Below, piece by piece: positions 39,112-47,945 of a DNA stretch of 57,791 nucleotides. Source of the stretch: Clostridia bacterium. Lineage in GTDB: Bacteria; Bacillota; Clostridia; Christensenellales; UBA3700. The notes beneath the pieces were generated by a model that had not been told where the DNA came from, ran no database searches, and saw nothing but the letters and a program-made list of their open reading frames with translations. The stretch covers positions 1-57,791 of the forward strand of contig WSNH01000001.1 of the NCBI GenBank assembly GCA_013316135.1, given 5' to 3'. A program made the translations under genes and the position numbers. Numbering within the stretch: position 1 is the stretch's first letter; each line of letters opens with the position of its first letter.

Positions 39112-39522
39112 TTAATGCTCCAAAATGCAAACTGCCCGAAGGGTAAGGTATGTGTGTTCGGTATCCTCATAGCCTTCTTGGTAAAGAACAAAAGATTTTA
39201 AGAGGATATCCGTATTCGGGTGATTTAGAAGATGATTGAAGTCTACTGTGAACCGAGACATATAATCGTACTCACCGGTTAAATATTGCGGCTCTAACTC
39301 CTCATCGTAATTGTGTTCGTCGGCAGCTTCTTTTAAGGCTTCGTATTCCCAAGAAGACTTATCTGTTTTAATCTTTTTGAGCTGAGCCTCAAACTCTTCA
39401 ACAGCGTCTTCCTTATTGTTAAAGAGCAACGTTTCGTTATCGCGCTCATCATTCGTCGCCCAGTCTAACGTAAGTTTGAAGATTACTTTTGATACATTTT
39501 TTGTGGATGTTAAAATTTCCAT
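39112..39522 (-). CDS. hypothetical acidic protein
   Basis: 136 aa from the Met at 39522 (2 nt after the Pnk-HD stop). Glu- and Asp-rich centre, no recognised fold. Sandwiched between Pnk-HD and RlaP with nearly zero spacing, so it may belong to the repair set. Confidence 0.6.
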   Translation of the reverse strand: MEILTSTKNVSKVIFKLTLDWATNDERDNETLLFNNKEDAVEEFEAQLKKIKTDKSSWEYEALKEAADEHNYDEELEPQYLTGEYDYMSRFTVDFNHLLNHPNTDILLKSFVLYQEGYEDTEHTYLTLRAVCILEH

Positions 39523-39524
39523 AG

Positions 39525-40421
39525 TTATGCTCCAGCAACGTCGCACTGATGAAAGGCATTTAATAAATGTGACAATTCATCGGGGAGCGCTGCGCTATAT
39601 TTTGTATTGAGAAATGGATCCATATGTACGTTTATAAGCCAATAAATTAAAGCTCTTTGTTTGGTATGTAACCCAAGCGTTTCTTCATAGCCGATAGCAA
39701 AGTAACTGCCCACATTGTGGTGGTTGTAGAAGTGTGCAATATCACACGGCTCGCCACGGCTATTCTTAAAGGCTTTTACAAACTTCTTACCGATGTCATG
39801 AAGACTTGCGGCAACAAGTAATGTGATTGCAACACCTTTACCTTGACGCCTACCTTGCTGCAATTTTGCCGCCTCGGTCATAACGTTTAAGGTGTGTTCT
39901 TTAACAGTGTTATTGTGATGAGGATTATCGTGTTCGCAGTTAAGCCAGTCCTCATAATTACTACGCTTGTAGGGCTCGTCATTCAGTTTGAACTCAATAC
40001 TATCCCAGCCTTCGTCGTAATAGGGAGGCTGGAAGTTGAGAAGCATACGCTTAATTACGTTCTCACCAACATTACGATTTCTACCAGTATCTCTTGCAAC
40101 GCAAGTTTCGTATCTTGCCCATACTACATAGGCAATCTTCTCGCAAGGGATTGTGATGCTTGATAAGAGGTGCTTACGCTTTTTGCGGCTGATGTTAGTT
40201 GCGTCATATATGATATTCTTTCCGTCTTTCAATGCGGCGATGGTGCGTCTTTGCATTTCCTCAAATATTTTTGCGGGGTCATCCTGTATCGTTTCGTCGC
40301 CATAGAATTCTTTACGTATTGCATCGGATGATAAGATAGTGGTGTTGCTATCGGCGAGCTGACGTGCAACTTCACTTTTGCCAGACCCCGGCAAGCCTAT
40401 GAGCATATAAAACTTAACCAT
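39525..40421 (-). CDS. polynucleotide kinase fused to HD-domain phosphohydrolase (Pnk-HD)
   Basis: 298 aa from the Met at 40421, overlapping the upstream gene by 8 nt. N-terminal kinase: YMLIGLPGSGKSEVARQ P-loop, then YDATN and RDTGRNRNVGE. C-terminal HD domain: HTLNVM ... AASLHDIGKKF ... HNVGSYFAIGY. Bacterial HD-Pnk enzymes with the opposite domain order phosphorylate 5'-OH and remove 2',3'-cyclic or 3' phosphates from RNA, giving ends an Rnl ligase can seal. An end-healing role is therefore likely. Confidence 0.85.
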   Translation of the reverse strand: MVKFYMLIGLPGSGKSEVARQLADSNTTILSSDAIRKEFYGDETIQDDPAKIFEEMQRRTIAALKDGKNIIYDATNISRKKRKHLLSSITIPCEKIAYVVWARYETCVARDTGRNRNVGENVIKRMLLNFQPPYYDEGWDSIEFKLNDEPYKRSNYEDWLNCEHDNPHHNNTVKEHTLNVMTEAAKLQQGRRQGKGVAITLLVAASLHDIGKKFVKAFKNSRGEPCDIAHFYNHHNVGSYFAIGYEETLGLHTKQRALIYWLINVHMDPFLNTKYSAALPDELSHLLNAFHQCDVAGA

Positions 40422-40776
40422 AGACCACCTCACCGAAAATTGCATACTGAATGATTACATCGGCGTCTTCGGCATCAATGGATGAGGGATCAATCTTTCC
40501 TTCGTGGAGGACATCGAGACCACCTTCGCCGATAGCCTTTGCAAGTCCAGCAAGGAACTTGTCCAGTGTCAGTTCATATGTTTCATCTTCCTCGGAGTCG
40601 TGCAGCTTAAGGGTGCCGCCGCGAGATATTTGTTCGCTGGCATACTCGCCAAGATAATCGCCAACAACTTCGGCGTCATCGCACCAATATGTAATGCCAC
40701 CTTCTAAGGCGGTAGCCATTATATCGTCTATACACTCATTGTCGAGTTCGACTTTGTAATTGATGTTAAGTTCCAT
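40414..40776 (-). CDS. hypothetical acidic protein
   Basis: 120 aa from the Met at 40776 (GGAG 9 nt upstream). No domain recognised. An operator copy at 40788-40800 lies just ahead of the ribosome-binding site, so this is probably the first gene of the repair/NAD block. Confidence 0.6.
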   Translation of the reverse strand: MELNINYKVELDNECIDDIMATALEGGITYWCDDAEVVGDYLGEYASEQISRGGTLKLHDSEEDETYELTLDKFLAGLAKAIGEGGLDVLHEGKIDPSSIDAEDADVIIQYAIFGEVVYG

Positions 40777-40801
40777 AGCACGCTCCGTGTCTAAATATGT
40801 T

Positions 40802-41401
40802 TTAATAGCTCTTAATTTTATCGCCAAAGAGCTTCTTGGCGGCTTTGATGTAATATTCGCTTAATTCGTCGTCAGCCATCTCGTTGTTGAAGAATTCGTC
40901 GATACAGACAGGTTCTTGCCCTTGCATTTCAGGAGGCATATCCGAATACCATTCTTTCAAGTATGCGACATAAATGAGCACTTCCTTGGTGGGATAGTCG
41001 TCAATGCCGATGAGAGGAGAGATGCCGCTGTCGGTTAAGACATTAGACAATTCGCCCCAAGTGATGTCCCAATATTCGTCGTTATCGTCAAGCGCTTCCT
41101 GCCAATGGTTGATCATATTGTCGATAACATCGATGGGAAGAACCTTTACAGCTTCTTCAACGTCATCGCCGAATTCTTCTTTCGCTTGTGTCAAGAAGTC
41201 TTCGCGTTGATATTCTAAGTCAACTTCCTTTGATATCATTTCACGGTTGTCGTAAATGAGCGCAACGAGAGCATCCTCAAAGTCGTAGTATGCCTTATCT
41301 TTGAGGTGAGATACGGCGGGATTTTTATCTATGAACTCCGCAATCTTTTGTCTGAGAGAACCATCGGTGCATTCATCCCAAAATTTATTGTTTTTTATCA
41401 T
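40802..41401 (-). CDS. hypothetical protein
   Basis: 199 aa, acidic and mainly helical, start MIKNNKFWDECTDGS with GGAGG 6 nt upstream. It overlaps the next gene by 17 nt. No domain recognised; ends within the operator region before 40776. Confidence 0.6.
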   Translation of the reverse strand: MIKNNKFWDECTDGSLRQKIAEFIDKNPAVSHLKDKAYYDFEDALVALIYDNREMISKEVDLEYQREDFLTQAKEEFGDDVEEAVKVLPIDVIDNMINHWQEALDDNDEYWDITWGELSNVLTDSGISPLIGIDDYPTKEVLIYVAYLKEWYSDMPPEMQGQEPVCIDEFFNNEMADDELSEYYIKAAKKLFGDKIKSY

Positions 41402-41729
41402 CGTTACCTCCGAGTATCATACTTTCCCAAAGCTCAGATATTTCTTCTTGTGATACGCCTTGATATTCTTTTGGCTCAAGCATTTGACGAGAGAATGACC
41501 ACCCGCAATTTTTTGTGTGAAGGATACCAAAATCTATGGTTTGGTCGCGCTCGACGTAGTCTACAATTAACGTTTGACCGCAGAGTTCATCCATATCTGA
41601 ACTCCAACCACAAGGGACGTTAATATCTGCCCCGAAATCGTGAATTAAATCGTCAAGGCTGCGAACGGTAACTTCGTCACCAGCAGTGAGATTATCAAAT
41701 GCCTCTTCAGACATATAAGTATCGTACAT
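41385..41729 (-). CDS. hypothetical protein
   Basis: 114 aa from the Met at 41729, chosen because AAGGAG lies 6 nt upstream. The sequence has a small beta-rich look (EVTVRSLDDLIHDF, QTLIVDYVERD). Function unknown. It follows the DUF6273 gene by 47 nt. Confidence 0.6.
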   Translation of the reverse strand: MYDTYMSEEAFDNLTAGDEVTVRSLDDLIHDFGADINVPCGWSSDMDELCGQTLIVDYVERDQTIDFGILHTKNCGWSFSRQMLEPKEYQGVSQEEISELWESMILGGNDDKKQ

Positions 41730-41776
41730 TGTTAGCTCCTTCACGCACCATTCGGTGCTGATTTTTAGATTTTAGA

Positions 41777-42496
41777 TTAGAGACAAAAGCCGAAAGCGAC
41801 GCCGCTACTGTAGATGGCATAGTAGTTACCGCTGCCACCGGAGTTGCTGACACAGCAGAAGAAGTAGCTACTAAAGTAAAACGGAGAGCGAAGCCACTTA
41901 TAATCGTCAAAGTTTCTTCCTTCGTCCGATACAAAGTATTCATACTGTTCACCTTCGCCGGGGCGAGAATATTGAACTTCACCTCGGATTTCCACTTCGC
42001 TGAAGAGGAAGCACTTATCCGTAGTCATTATAATCTCTCTGCTGCCACCGCCAGCGGAAGTTCGCTTAACCACTGGCTTGATGTTATTACGGATTATTTC
42101 GGGAAGAAGGCGGAATATCCTTTCCATACGAGTTCTCATCTCGCAATCTTTCCAGCTTGTTCTATTAGTGTTTTCTCTGTTCATACGGAACAGACCGTCA
42201 TAAGTTAAGATGCCGAATGTAGTCTTTGCGTTTCCTTCGCCTTCGGCGAGGTCGTCTTTATCTGTATCAAGCAAAATCATTTTGACTTTCTCGCCGGTAT
42301 ACAATTCGATTGTTTTGTAGTCACCAACTCCGAAGCGCTCAGTAACATCCTCGTGAGTATTGATATACTCGACGAGTTCCTCGAGGGAGCAGTCAATTTC
42401 TTGCGGCACGTGAGTTTTCGTTTTCTTGAATATTTTGCAATTGTGGCAGTGGGGCTTTTCGCCAAACAAATCGCAGAAACTGCATTTTGCTTCCAT
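41777..42496 (-). CDS. DUF6273 / C-type-lectin-like protein with N-terminal zinc finger
   Basis: 239 aa. N-terminal CSFCDLFGEKPHCHNCKIF (zinc). The C-terminal domain has FGILTYDGLFRMN, YKWLRSPFYF and ends SSGVAFGFCL, matching DUF6273, a fold related to targets of diversity-generating retroelements. The last 25 residues are rich in S, Y, N and G, as in adenine-mutagenised variable regions. No template repeat was found, and the nearby reverse transcriptase is not DGR-type. Confidence 0.75.
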   Translation of the reverse strand: MEAKCSFCDLFGEKPHCHNCKIFKKTKTHVPQEIDCSLEELVEYINTHEDVTERFGVGDYKTIELYTGEKVKMILLDTDKDDLAEGEGNAKTTFGILTYDGLFRMNRENTNRTSWKDCEMRTRMERIFRLLPEIIRNNIKPVVKRTSAGGGSREIIMTTDKCFLFSEVEIRGEVQYSRPGEGEQYEYFVSDEGRNFDDYKWLRSPFYFSSYFFCCVSNSGGSGNYYAIYSSGVAFGFCL

Positions 42497-42501
42497 ATGT
42501 A

Positions 42502-42951
42502 TTACCTCTTAATATTTTTTATCGCCTCGGTGGCGAGCCTATCACATTCATTATTGAATGCGTTATCGGAGTGACCTTTAACTTTCACGAACTTAACCTT
42601 ATGAATTTTGGTCAGTTCAATAAGTCTCAGCCATAAATCTTTGTTTTGTACGGGCTTTCTTCCGCTCGTTCGCCAAGCGGAGTTTTGCCAGTTTTCCAAC
42701 CATTTTTGGTTGAAAGCATTTACAACATAAGCGGAGTCGCTATACAGTGTAACGCGGCTTGGAGATTTGAGAGCGAGGAGGGCATTGATAACCGCAGCTA
42801 ATTCCATTCTATTGTTAGTGGTTTCAGCTTCGCTGCCGCTGAGTTTCTTGGAGTGATCGCCACACATCAATATGGCACCCCAACCGCCAGCCCCGGGATT
42901 GCCAGAGCAGGCGCCGTCCGTATAAATTGTTACATCATACATATTCGCCAT
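42502..42951 (-). CDS. rnhA: ribonuclease HI
   Basis: 149 aa. DEDD active site visible: VTIYTDGACSGNPG, TNNRMELAA, LYSDSAYVV, and the C-terminal CDRLA. It cleaves the RNA strand of RNA-DNA hybrids. It is the first gene downstream of the reverse transcriptase, 550 nt away, and could process its cDNA products. Confidence 0.95.
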   Translation of the reverse strand: MANMYDVTIYTDGACSGNPGAGGWGAILMCGDHSKKLSGSEAETTNNRMELAAVINALLALKSPSRVTLYSDSAYVVNAFNQKWLENWQNSAWRTSGRKPVQNKDLWLRLIELTKIHKVKFVKVKGHSDNAFNNECDRLATEAIKNIKR

Positions 42952-43503
42952 TGCAAATCTCCATTTTGTTTTGTGTTCTTACAATCCATGTAATATACTG
43001 GGTGAGAAGGATTGAATGCCTGTTGCAACAGGGGTCTTTGGACATTATTTGGATTGTTCTTGGGGAAAAAAAGTCAAGTAAAAGTTCAAATAAATATGTG
43101 GCAAACTAATAAAATGATTTGGTTTCTTCGTTTCCCGACAGACCGAGTAGCGCGCTGACGGCGGAAGTAAGCTTGCTCAGATGAAACTCTCCCTCTGGCT
43201 GCATCCTCCGTCCTTCCGACATTTTGGTACTTCAGATATAATCTAAAGCTCTACACGAAGGTAGACATAACGATTGTAAGTAAAAGCTTAAACACGAAAA
43301 GGGGGCGGCGGCAAGCTCCAGAGGAGAGCCGCCGTTAAAATCAATTTATTATCATAACTTAAACTCGATTTCGCAGGAATCGGTTTAAGTTATTATCATA
43401 AAATGATTTTTGTTACGATTTAGGTCGTTACATCCGATATAACCAGATGCCCAATGTTATGTATAAAATTGGCATATCTATTTAAGCTTTTTGGGTTTTA
43501 AGG
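42952..43503 (-). ncRNA. gene-free region with structured leader motif (copy A) and two strong hairpins
   Basis: Three structures on the minus strand. (1) Hairpin 43354-43393: an 11-bp and a 5-bp helix with one bulge and a 7-nt loop. (2) GC-rich hairpin 43304-43334 followed by C and T runs, a likely terminator of the RT transcript. (3) Motif A, 43218-43248: CTTTAG pairs with CTGAAG, then TACCAAAATGTC, preceded by a small CTAC/GTAG hairpin. The ATG in the motif opens a 38-codon frame to 43106 (MSEGRRMQPE...), possibly spurious. RNase HI follows. Confidence 0.55.
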
Positions 43504-44652
43504 TTAACCGGCACGGAGAACATCTTTGATAGTTTGTTCAACGTCCTTATTAAATTTTGCACTGTACGACTTAATAATCGTCTCAATTGTCGCGCCTTCT
43601 ACCATCTTATAGTAAGAGATAAGCCCTTGAAGGTGCTGTGTATCTTCGAGGCTCCATACATTGCCGTTCTTCTCGTCGTTCATAAACGAGAACAGCATTG
43701 CCTTGAAAACCTTTTTCTTGGAATGACCGATTGTGATTTGGTTATCGCTGTTGAGCATCACGCCCAAGTTCCAGTTTCGACCAGCGGAACTTCCGTATCT
43801 CGTCTTTGTCATGTTGAGAGAGAAGGGGGCGTGGAACTTGTTAGCAACTATGTCTACGATGGTGTCTTGAACCTCGCGCCAATTAAACGCCAAGTCGCTC
43901 GAAAGGATGATATCGTCCGCATATCTTGTGTAGACGAGGTGTGGAGTCATCTCTCTCGCGGTCTTTGCAATGTAGTGGTCTATGGGTATCATAAACAAGT
44001 TGGTAAGGGTAGGGCTAATGGGGGTGCCCTGCGGCAAACCGTTGTTGAGATAGCATATCGACAATGCTTTTACCAGAGCTTCTCTTCCGTTAGGTCTTGC
44101 GACGATTTCGTTGAAGGGGAAGATGGTTTCAAGCTGCGAGATGATAAATTCGGGCTTCGAGCTTCCAAAGAAGTCGTGGAAGTCGAGCTTCAAGAACCAG
44201 CGCGACTTATTGCGCTGATGTCTTTTAACTGCATCGATAGTGCTTCTGCCTTTTACATAGGCAAATGCCGCGGTATGATAGCTTGCATAAAGTTTCTTCT
44301 CAAAAAGATATTTGAGTTCCCTCAGTGCGTTCATTAAATCGTCAAGCGGTGCATTTATCTGACGAAGACCGCCGCTACGCTTGGGGATTTTGAAACTCCT
44401 ATACAGAGTGGACTTGTCTTCGGTGTTGATGAGATTGATGTACTTTTCGTTAAATCTTACAAGAGCCGCAATCATTTCGTCAAAATCCGTATCGTCGAGG
44501 AGTTTTTGCGGTGTGTTGTTTCTGAACACGGTCTTAGTATCGTGAGTGTCTTCCATCTGGCGCTCAAACACGGACTCGTTCATTCCGTTCAAAATATCGT
44601 CAAAAGAAATCTGATGGAACTTTTGACTTACGGGTACTGTTATGTACGGCAT
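43504..44652 (-). CDS. reverse transcriptase, retron / group-II-intron-like
   Basis: 382 aa. RT motifs in order: FKIPKRSGGLRQINAP, LKLDFHDFFGS, NNGLPQGTPISPTLTNLFM, and catalytic YTRYADDIILSS (about residues 240-251). NLGVMLNSDNQITIGHSKKK matches the segment after motif 5. There is no DGR-type IGNxxSQ motif and no maturase or endonuclease domain, which favours a retron-like or unassigned bacterial RT. It is preceded by a 300-nt structured leader and followed by RNase HI. Confidence 0.88.
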   Translation of the reverse strand: MPYITVPVSQKFHQISFDDILNGMNESVFERQMEDTHDTKTVFRNNTPQKLLDDTDFDEMIAALVRFNEKYINLINTEDKSTLYRSFKIPKRSGGLRQINAPLDDLMNALRELKYLFEKKLYASYHTAAFAYVKGRSTIDAVKRHQRNKSRWFLKLDFHDFFGSSKPEFIISQLETIFPFNEIVARPNGREALVKALSICYLNNGLPQGTPISPTLTNLFMIPIDHYIAKTAREMTPHLVYTRYADDIILSSDLAFNWREVQDTIVDIVANKFHAPFSLNMTKTRYGSSAGRNWNLGVMLNSDNQITIGHSKKKVFKAMLFSFMNDEKNGNVWSLEDTQHLQGLISYYKMVEGATIETIIKSYSAKFNKDVEQTIKDVLRAG

Positions 44653-44953
44653 TGTTTGTTCTCCTAATAAACTGTTTTTTAGATTGTCTTCCGTGGAACC
44701 TTCAGAAGTACTATTTGCAACTGGTGTTGGTCAGGTAATTCGGAAGAAAATAAAAATAATTTCCTTAAATGTGGGTGGGATTTCGGTGACCCAACCCTTG
44801 TTGGGCAGTCGAACGGTGGGTCTTTGTTTCCAAGGACGTCATTTGCTGCTCTCGCAGGATGTGACTCCATCGGTCGCTCCTCCCTTGGTCTCCCGGACAT
44901 TTTGGTACTTCAGATATAACCTAAAGCCTTATCGAAAGATAAGCATTACTTTA
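44653..44953 (-). ncRNA. structured leader of the reverse transcriptase gene (copy B)
   Basis: 301 gene-free nt between thiF and RT. Motif B at 44896-44926 is nearly identical to copy A (CTTTAG/CTGAAG helix, TACCAAAATGTC) and is preceded by a CTTATC/GATAAG hairpin. Further on, CCCAAC pairs with GTTGGG (about 44800). The ATG inside the motif opens a 73-codon frame (44679-44900, MSGRPREERP...). It could be a retron-like template RNA or a regulatory leader; strand is inferred from neighbours. Confidence 0.55.
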
Positions 44954-45634
44954 TTAGTTTCGGTATGCGTCTACTTCAAAGTTGAACGCATCAATTGTTA
45001 CAATCTTTTTCAACTCGTTCTTGCGAACGAAGTTCATAAAGTTCGATACTCCATACGAGCAAACAATTCTTACCGTAGGAGCAACGCCCATTTCAACGTG
45101 GCACGCCGTCATAGGAGTGGACTCCTGAGCTTCTTCGTGAGAGAACTCCATACTTTTGAGAAAGTTCTCAACGCTTTTCGGATCGTGCCAATCCGCAGCG
45201 TAGTGTTGTGCATCTTCAAGCCTTGTTCTAAAATCAAACATTGCTTTGATGGACATATTTGCTTTGTTCTTCGTCGCAATCGTGCGGCGCAGGTCAATGT
45301 TGTCAACGCAAAGGAAGACATATCCGTCAAGCCTTGTCTTTTCAGTCCAGCCGTCGCTGCAAATTTTTATATCGTTCTTCGCTTCGGGGTTGATAGCGAG
45401 TAACATATCTCTTACGGCTTCCGTCTTTAAGCGTTTGATGTCAGCGTTCACAAACATCTGGTTTGCAAGATTGTGAGCCGATACAACGTCGAAATCGTAG
45501 AGGGATATTTTCGTGAGCCCAAGGCGAATGAGCAACTCCGCGACCGTCGAACCAACGGAGCCACACCCAATGATGTGGCAACGTTTCGTGACGTCCAACG
45601 GGTTGAAGTAATCCTGAGATTTTACAAGGTTCAT
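44954..45634 (-). CDS. ThiF/E1-like adenylating protein (PRTRC-type)
   Basis: 226 aa from the Met at 45634, 1 nt after the JAMM stop. Rossmann core: CHIIGCGSVGSTVAELLIRL, LYDFDVVSAHNLANQ, and FLCVDNIDLRR. It would adenylate the C-terminus of a ubiquitin-like protein. No CxxC zinc pairs; a candidate thioester Cys is in PMTACHVEMG. Gene order Ubl, E2-like, JAMM, E1 matches the ThiF-containing PRTRC cassette. Confidence 0.85.
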   Translation of the reverse strand: MNLVKSQDYFNPLDVTKRCHIIGCGSVGSTVAELLIRLGLTKISLYDFDVVSAHNLANQMFVNADIKRLKTEAVRDMLLAINPEAKNDIKICSDGWTEKTRLDGYVFLCVDNIDLRRTIATKNKANMSIKAMFDFRTRLEDAQHYAADWHDPKSVENFLKSMEFSHEEAQESTPMTACHVEMGVAPTVRIVCSYGVSNFMNFVRKNELKKIVTIDAFNFEVDAYRN

Positions 45635-45635
45635 A

Positions 45636-46544
45636 TTAGTAATGTCCTCCGTATCTGCCGTAGATGCCGGCGTAGTAGTCATCATCGTCGGGGTCGTCAT
45701 CATTAAGCAAACTTCCTTGACGCGCCTCAGCTTTTGCGCCGCGTTTCGGCGAGGTGGACTTGGGTGTCGTCGTAGTTTCGCTATGGCTGTTACCACCATA
45801 GCTGCCACCGCCGTAGCTGTTACCACCGTAGTTTCCGCCGCTGTATCCGTAAGATTCCGTTACAACTTTTTTGGCTTCATCAAGGAAGTCGGTAAGCCAA
45901 TCGCAATCTTCGACTACAATTTTGATTTCGTCGGCGGTTGTAGACTTCGAGTAAAGCGCATTATTTTGCAGGTCGTAGATTTCACCACTTATGTCGCCGC
46001 GCTTGTTGAAGATAAGGAAGATGTAGAAGAGGTCTGACGTAGCGGAAGGGGTACCGAAATTATTGAGGATGTTGTGACGATACGTCATATCAACTCCGGA
46101 CGGCGTAACTCCCATATTTACGTGAGAGTGACCGTGGAAGCGAAGCACATTGAACGTATCGTTATCAAGAGCGTCGAGCCATTTCTCGTACTCCGTCTGG
46201 TCGGAGATGACCGTCGCACCGGTAACTTTGTGAGGGAAGATGAGTACGTCCTTAATGTAGAACGCATCTGCTGCGGTTCTCTCAACAACTCCGTGCCATT
46301 CGACTTCGGTGGAGTAGGTGTGAACCAGCGCAAAAATCTTCATATATGCTTGCGCCGAGAATGTTATTGTTGCTTTACGGTCGTCTTTAACTTCTTTTAA
46401 TTTGAAGTTAAGTGTGACGCCGTCGGCTTGGTCGTTCTGGAATTTTCTTTTCTTTAAGTTGCGGCTTTCTACCAGCAACTGTGCTTGTGCCGAGCGCAAA
46501 AACTCGGCGATTTCCGTTTCGGTTGCAAAAATTTTCTTAGCCAT
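45636..46544 (-). CDS. JAB/JAMM metalloprotease (deubiquitinase-like, PRTRC-A type)
   Basis: 302 aa from the Met at 46544. A perfect JAMM motif HSHVNMGVTPSGVD (HxH, seven residues, S, two residues, D) lies near residue 150 with an upstream glutamate in EVEWHGVVE. The C-terminal 70 residues are a low-complexity Gly/Tyr/Ser then acidic tail. It likely trims or removes the Ubl. The start overlaps the E2-like stop by 8 nt. Confidence 0.87.
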   Translation of the reverse strand: MAKKIFATETEIAEFLRSAQAQLLVESRNLKKRKFQNDQADGVTLNFKLKEVKDDRKATITFSAQAYMKIFALVHTYSTEVEWHGVVERTAADAFYIKDVLIFPHKVTGATVISDQTEYEKWLDALDNDTFNVLRFHGHSHVNMGVTPSGVDMTYRHNILNNFGTPSATSDLFYIFLIFNKRGDISGEIYDLQNNALYSKSTTADEIKIVVEDCDWLTDFLDEAKKVVTESYGYSGGNYGGNSYGGGSYGGNSHSETTTTPKSTSPKRGAKAEARQGSLLNDDDPDDDDYYAGIYGRYGGHY

Positions 46545-47919
46545 TCGTAGTACCCTCATTCTCGTTATTCTCTCTGATGTACGCAAGGAATTCGCGGAGC
46601 GTCATTTCTTTGCCATTGTCTGCAAGTATACATCTACACGAACTGTCGAGATAGCTCTGCACGTCTTCAACGAATTCGCGAATGACAGTTGCGTCTCCAA
46701 AGTTGATATTTTTGACCGCCGCGATTGTTTGCTCGATAGCCATATCCCAGTTACCCTGTTTCAAGTAGTTGTTAATATACGTTTCGTTGCCACCGAGGCA
46801 AGCATGGTGATACAGATGCGGGTGGGGCATATGAGTTCCAGAGAATTGCCCCGACGTAGAACCTCTGCGCGCTATAATGCTCGCAAGGTTTACCAAACGG
46901 AACACACCCTCAACTCGAAACACGCCCTTCCCATCAGCAAACACGGCGTGGAAGATATCTTTGATGTCTTTTGGCGCGCGACCTATCGAGGAAGACGAGT
47001 TTTTATACAGCCTCATAAATTCGTCGGCGTCAAAATATTCAATTGTTTCAGTAACGCAATAATCCATCACGTTGCCGTCGCTATTTTGCTGAGTGTTAAT
47101 AATGCTTATTTGCTTGTGCATCATAAAGAATTTATATACGCTATCATCGGTGCTGTCGCCCTGAGCTTCAAGAGCCGTTAAGTTAACGCTGCTCTGTTCG
47201 AGCTTGTTGAGCAGACGAGCAATTTCTTCCTGATATTGTGCTATGTTTCTGTGGTAATCTTCACACGCACTTTTCAGTGTAAGAATTTGCTTTTTGCGGT
47301 ATCCGTCATTCCAACCGATAAGAATTTTCTTGAACCTCGCGGCTTGGAAGTCGTAATTTGCGCAAAGAGTATTGATGATGTTGTTGAATGCGCTGGCATC
47401 CTTTTTGCTTATCGCCCTGAACAAAGCTGTTTCGTCGTCGCTCATTTCCTCGGCGAAGTACCAAGGCAATACTCTGAACATCGACGAACAAAGCATATCT
47501 ATCCAGCGTTCGGTCGGCTGTCTTACAAAGATAACCGTACTTTTTAACTCTGTGTTCGCATAAACGCGAGTTTCCGATGCTGCCGTAAGAAACGGGGCGA
47601 CAGGATAGGGAGGGGTATCCAATGCAACCCAACCATCTTCATTAACGGTAGGCAATTGTGCTCCGCGCCGCGCGGATACAATATAGAGTTCAATGCCGTT
47701 CTCTTTGGCTTGCTGTGCATAATAATTCCCGTTGTTGTATTCGGAGAACTGATTGGTGTAAACCTTAATCGGTCTTATCGTTTCAATTTCGCCCTGATGG
47801 TGTTTCAGGGCGATGAAACGTAATGTTGCTCCGAGGGTAACGCTACCCAGAGGGGAAGAATCGTTGCCAAAGAAGACGTTGGCATTTGAACTCGTAATGA
47901 TAGTGTTTACGCAGTCCAT
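46537..47919 (-). CDS. E2-like / PRTRC-B-like protein
   Basis: 460 aa. Conserved-looking block HMPHPHLYHHACLGG (about residues 362-376) resembles the HP...CLG active-site region of bacterial E2-like proteins, with the Cys as possible thioester acceptor. The centre (about 190-270) is a coiled coil. Position between the Ubl and JAMM genes supports an E2 or PRTRC-B role; assignment rests on context plus this motif. Confidence 0.65.
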   Translation of the reverse strand: MDCVNTIITSSNANVFFGNDSSPLGSVTLGATLRFIALKHHQGEIETIRPIKVYTNQFSEYNNGNYYAQQAKENGIELYIVSARRGAQLPTVNEDGWVALDTPPYPVAPFLTAASETRVYANTELKSTVIFVRQPTERWIDMLCSSMFRVLPWYFAEEMSDDETALFRAISKKDASAFNNIINTLCANYDFQAARFKKILIGWNDGYRKKQILTLKSACEDYHRNIAQYQEEIARLLNKLEQSSVNLTALEAQGDSTDDSVYKFFMMHKQISIINTQQNSDGNVMDYCVTETIEYFDADEFMRLYKNSSSSIGRAPKDIKDIFHAVFADGKGVFRVEGVFRLVNLASIIARRGSTSGQFSGTHMPHPHLYHHACLGGNETYINNYLKQGNWDMAIEQTIAAVKNINFGDATVIREFVEDVQSYLDSSCRCILADNGKEMTLREFLAYIRENNENEGTTNG

Positions 47920-47945
47920 ATCCTGTACGCTCCTTTATGTATTCT

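Noticed and set aside
41777-44652. Active diversity-generating retroelement
   Set aside because: The RT has PQGTPISP and YADD, not the DGR-type IGNxxSQ motif, no template repeat matches the DUF6273 3' end, and no Avd gene was recognised.
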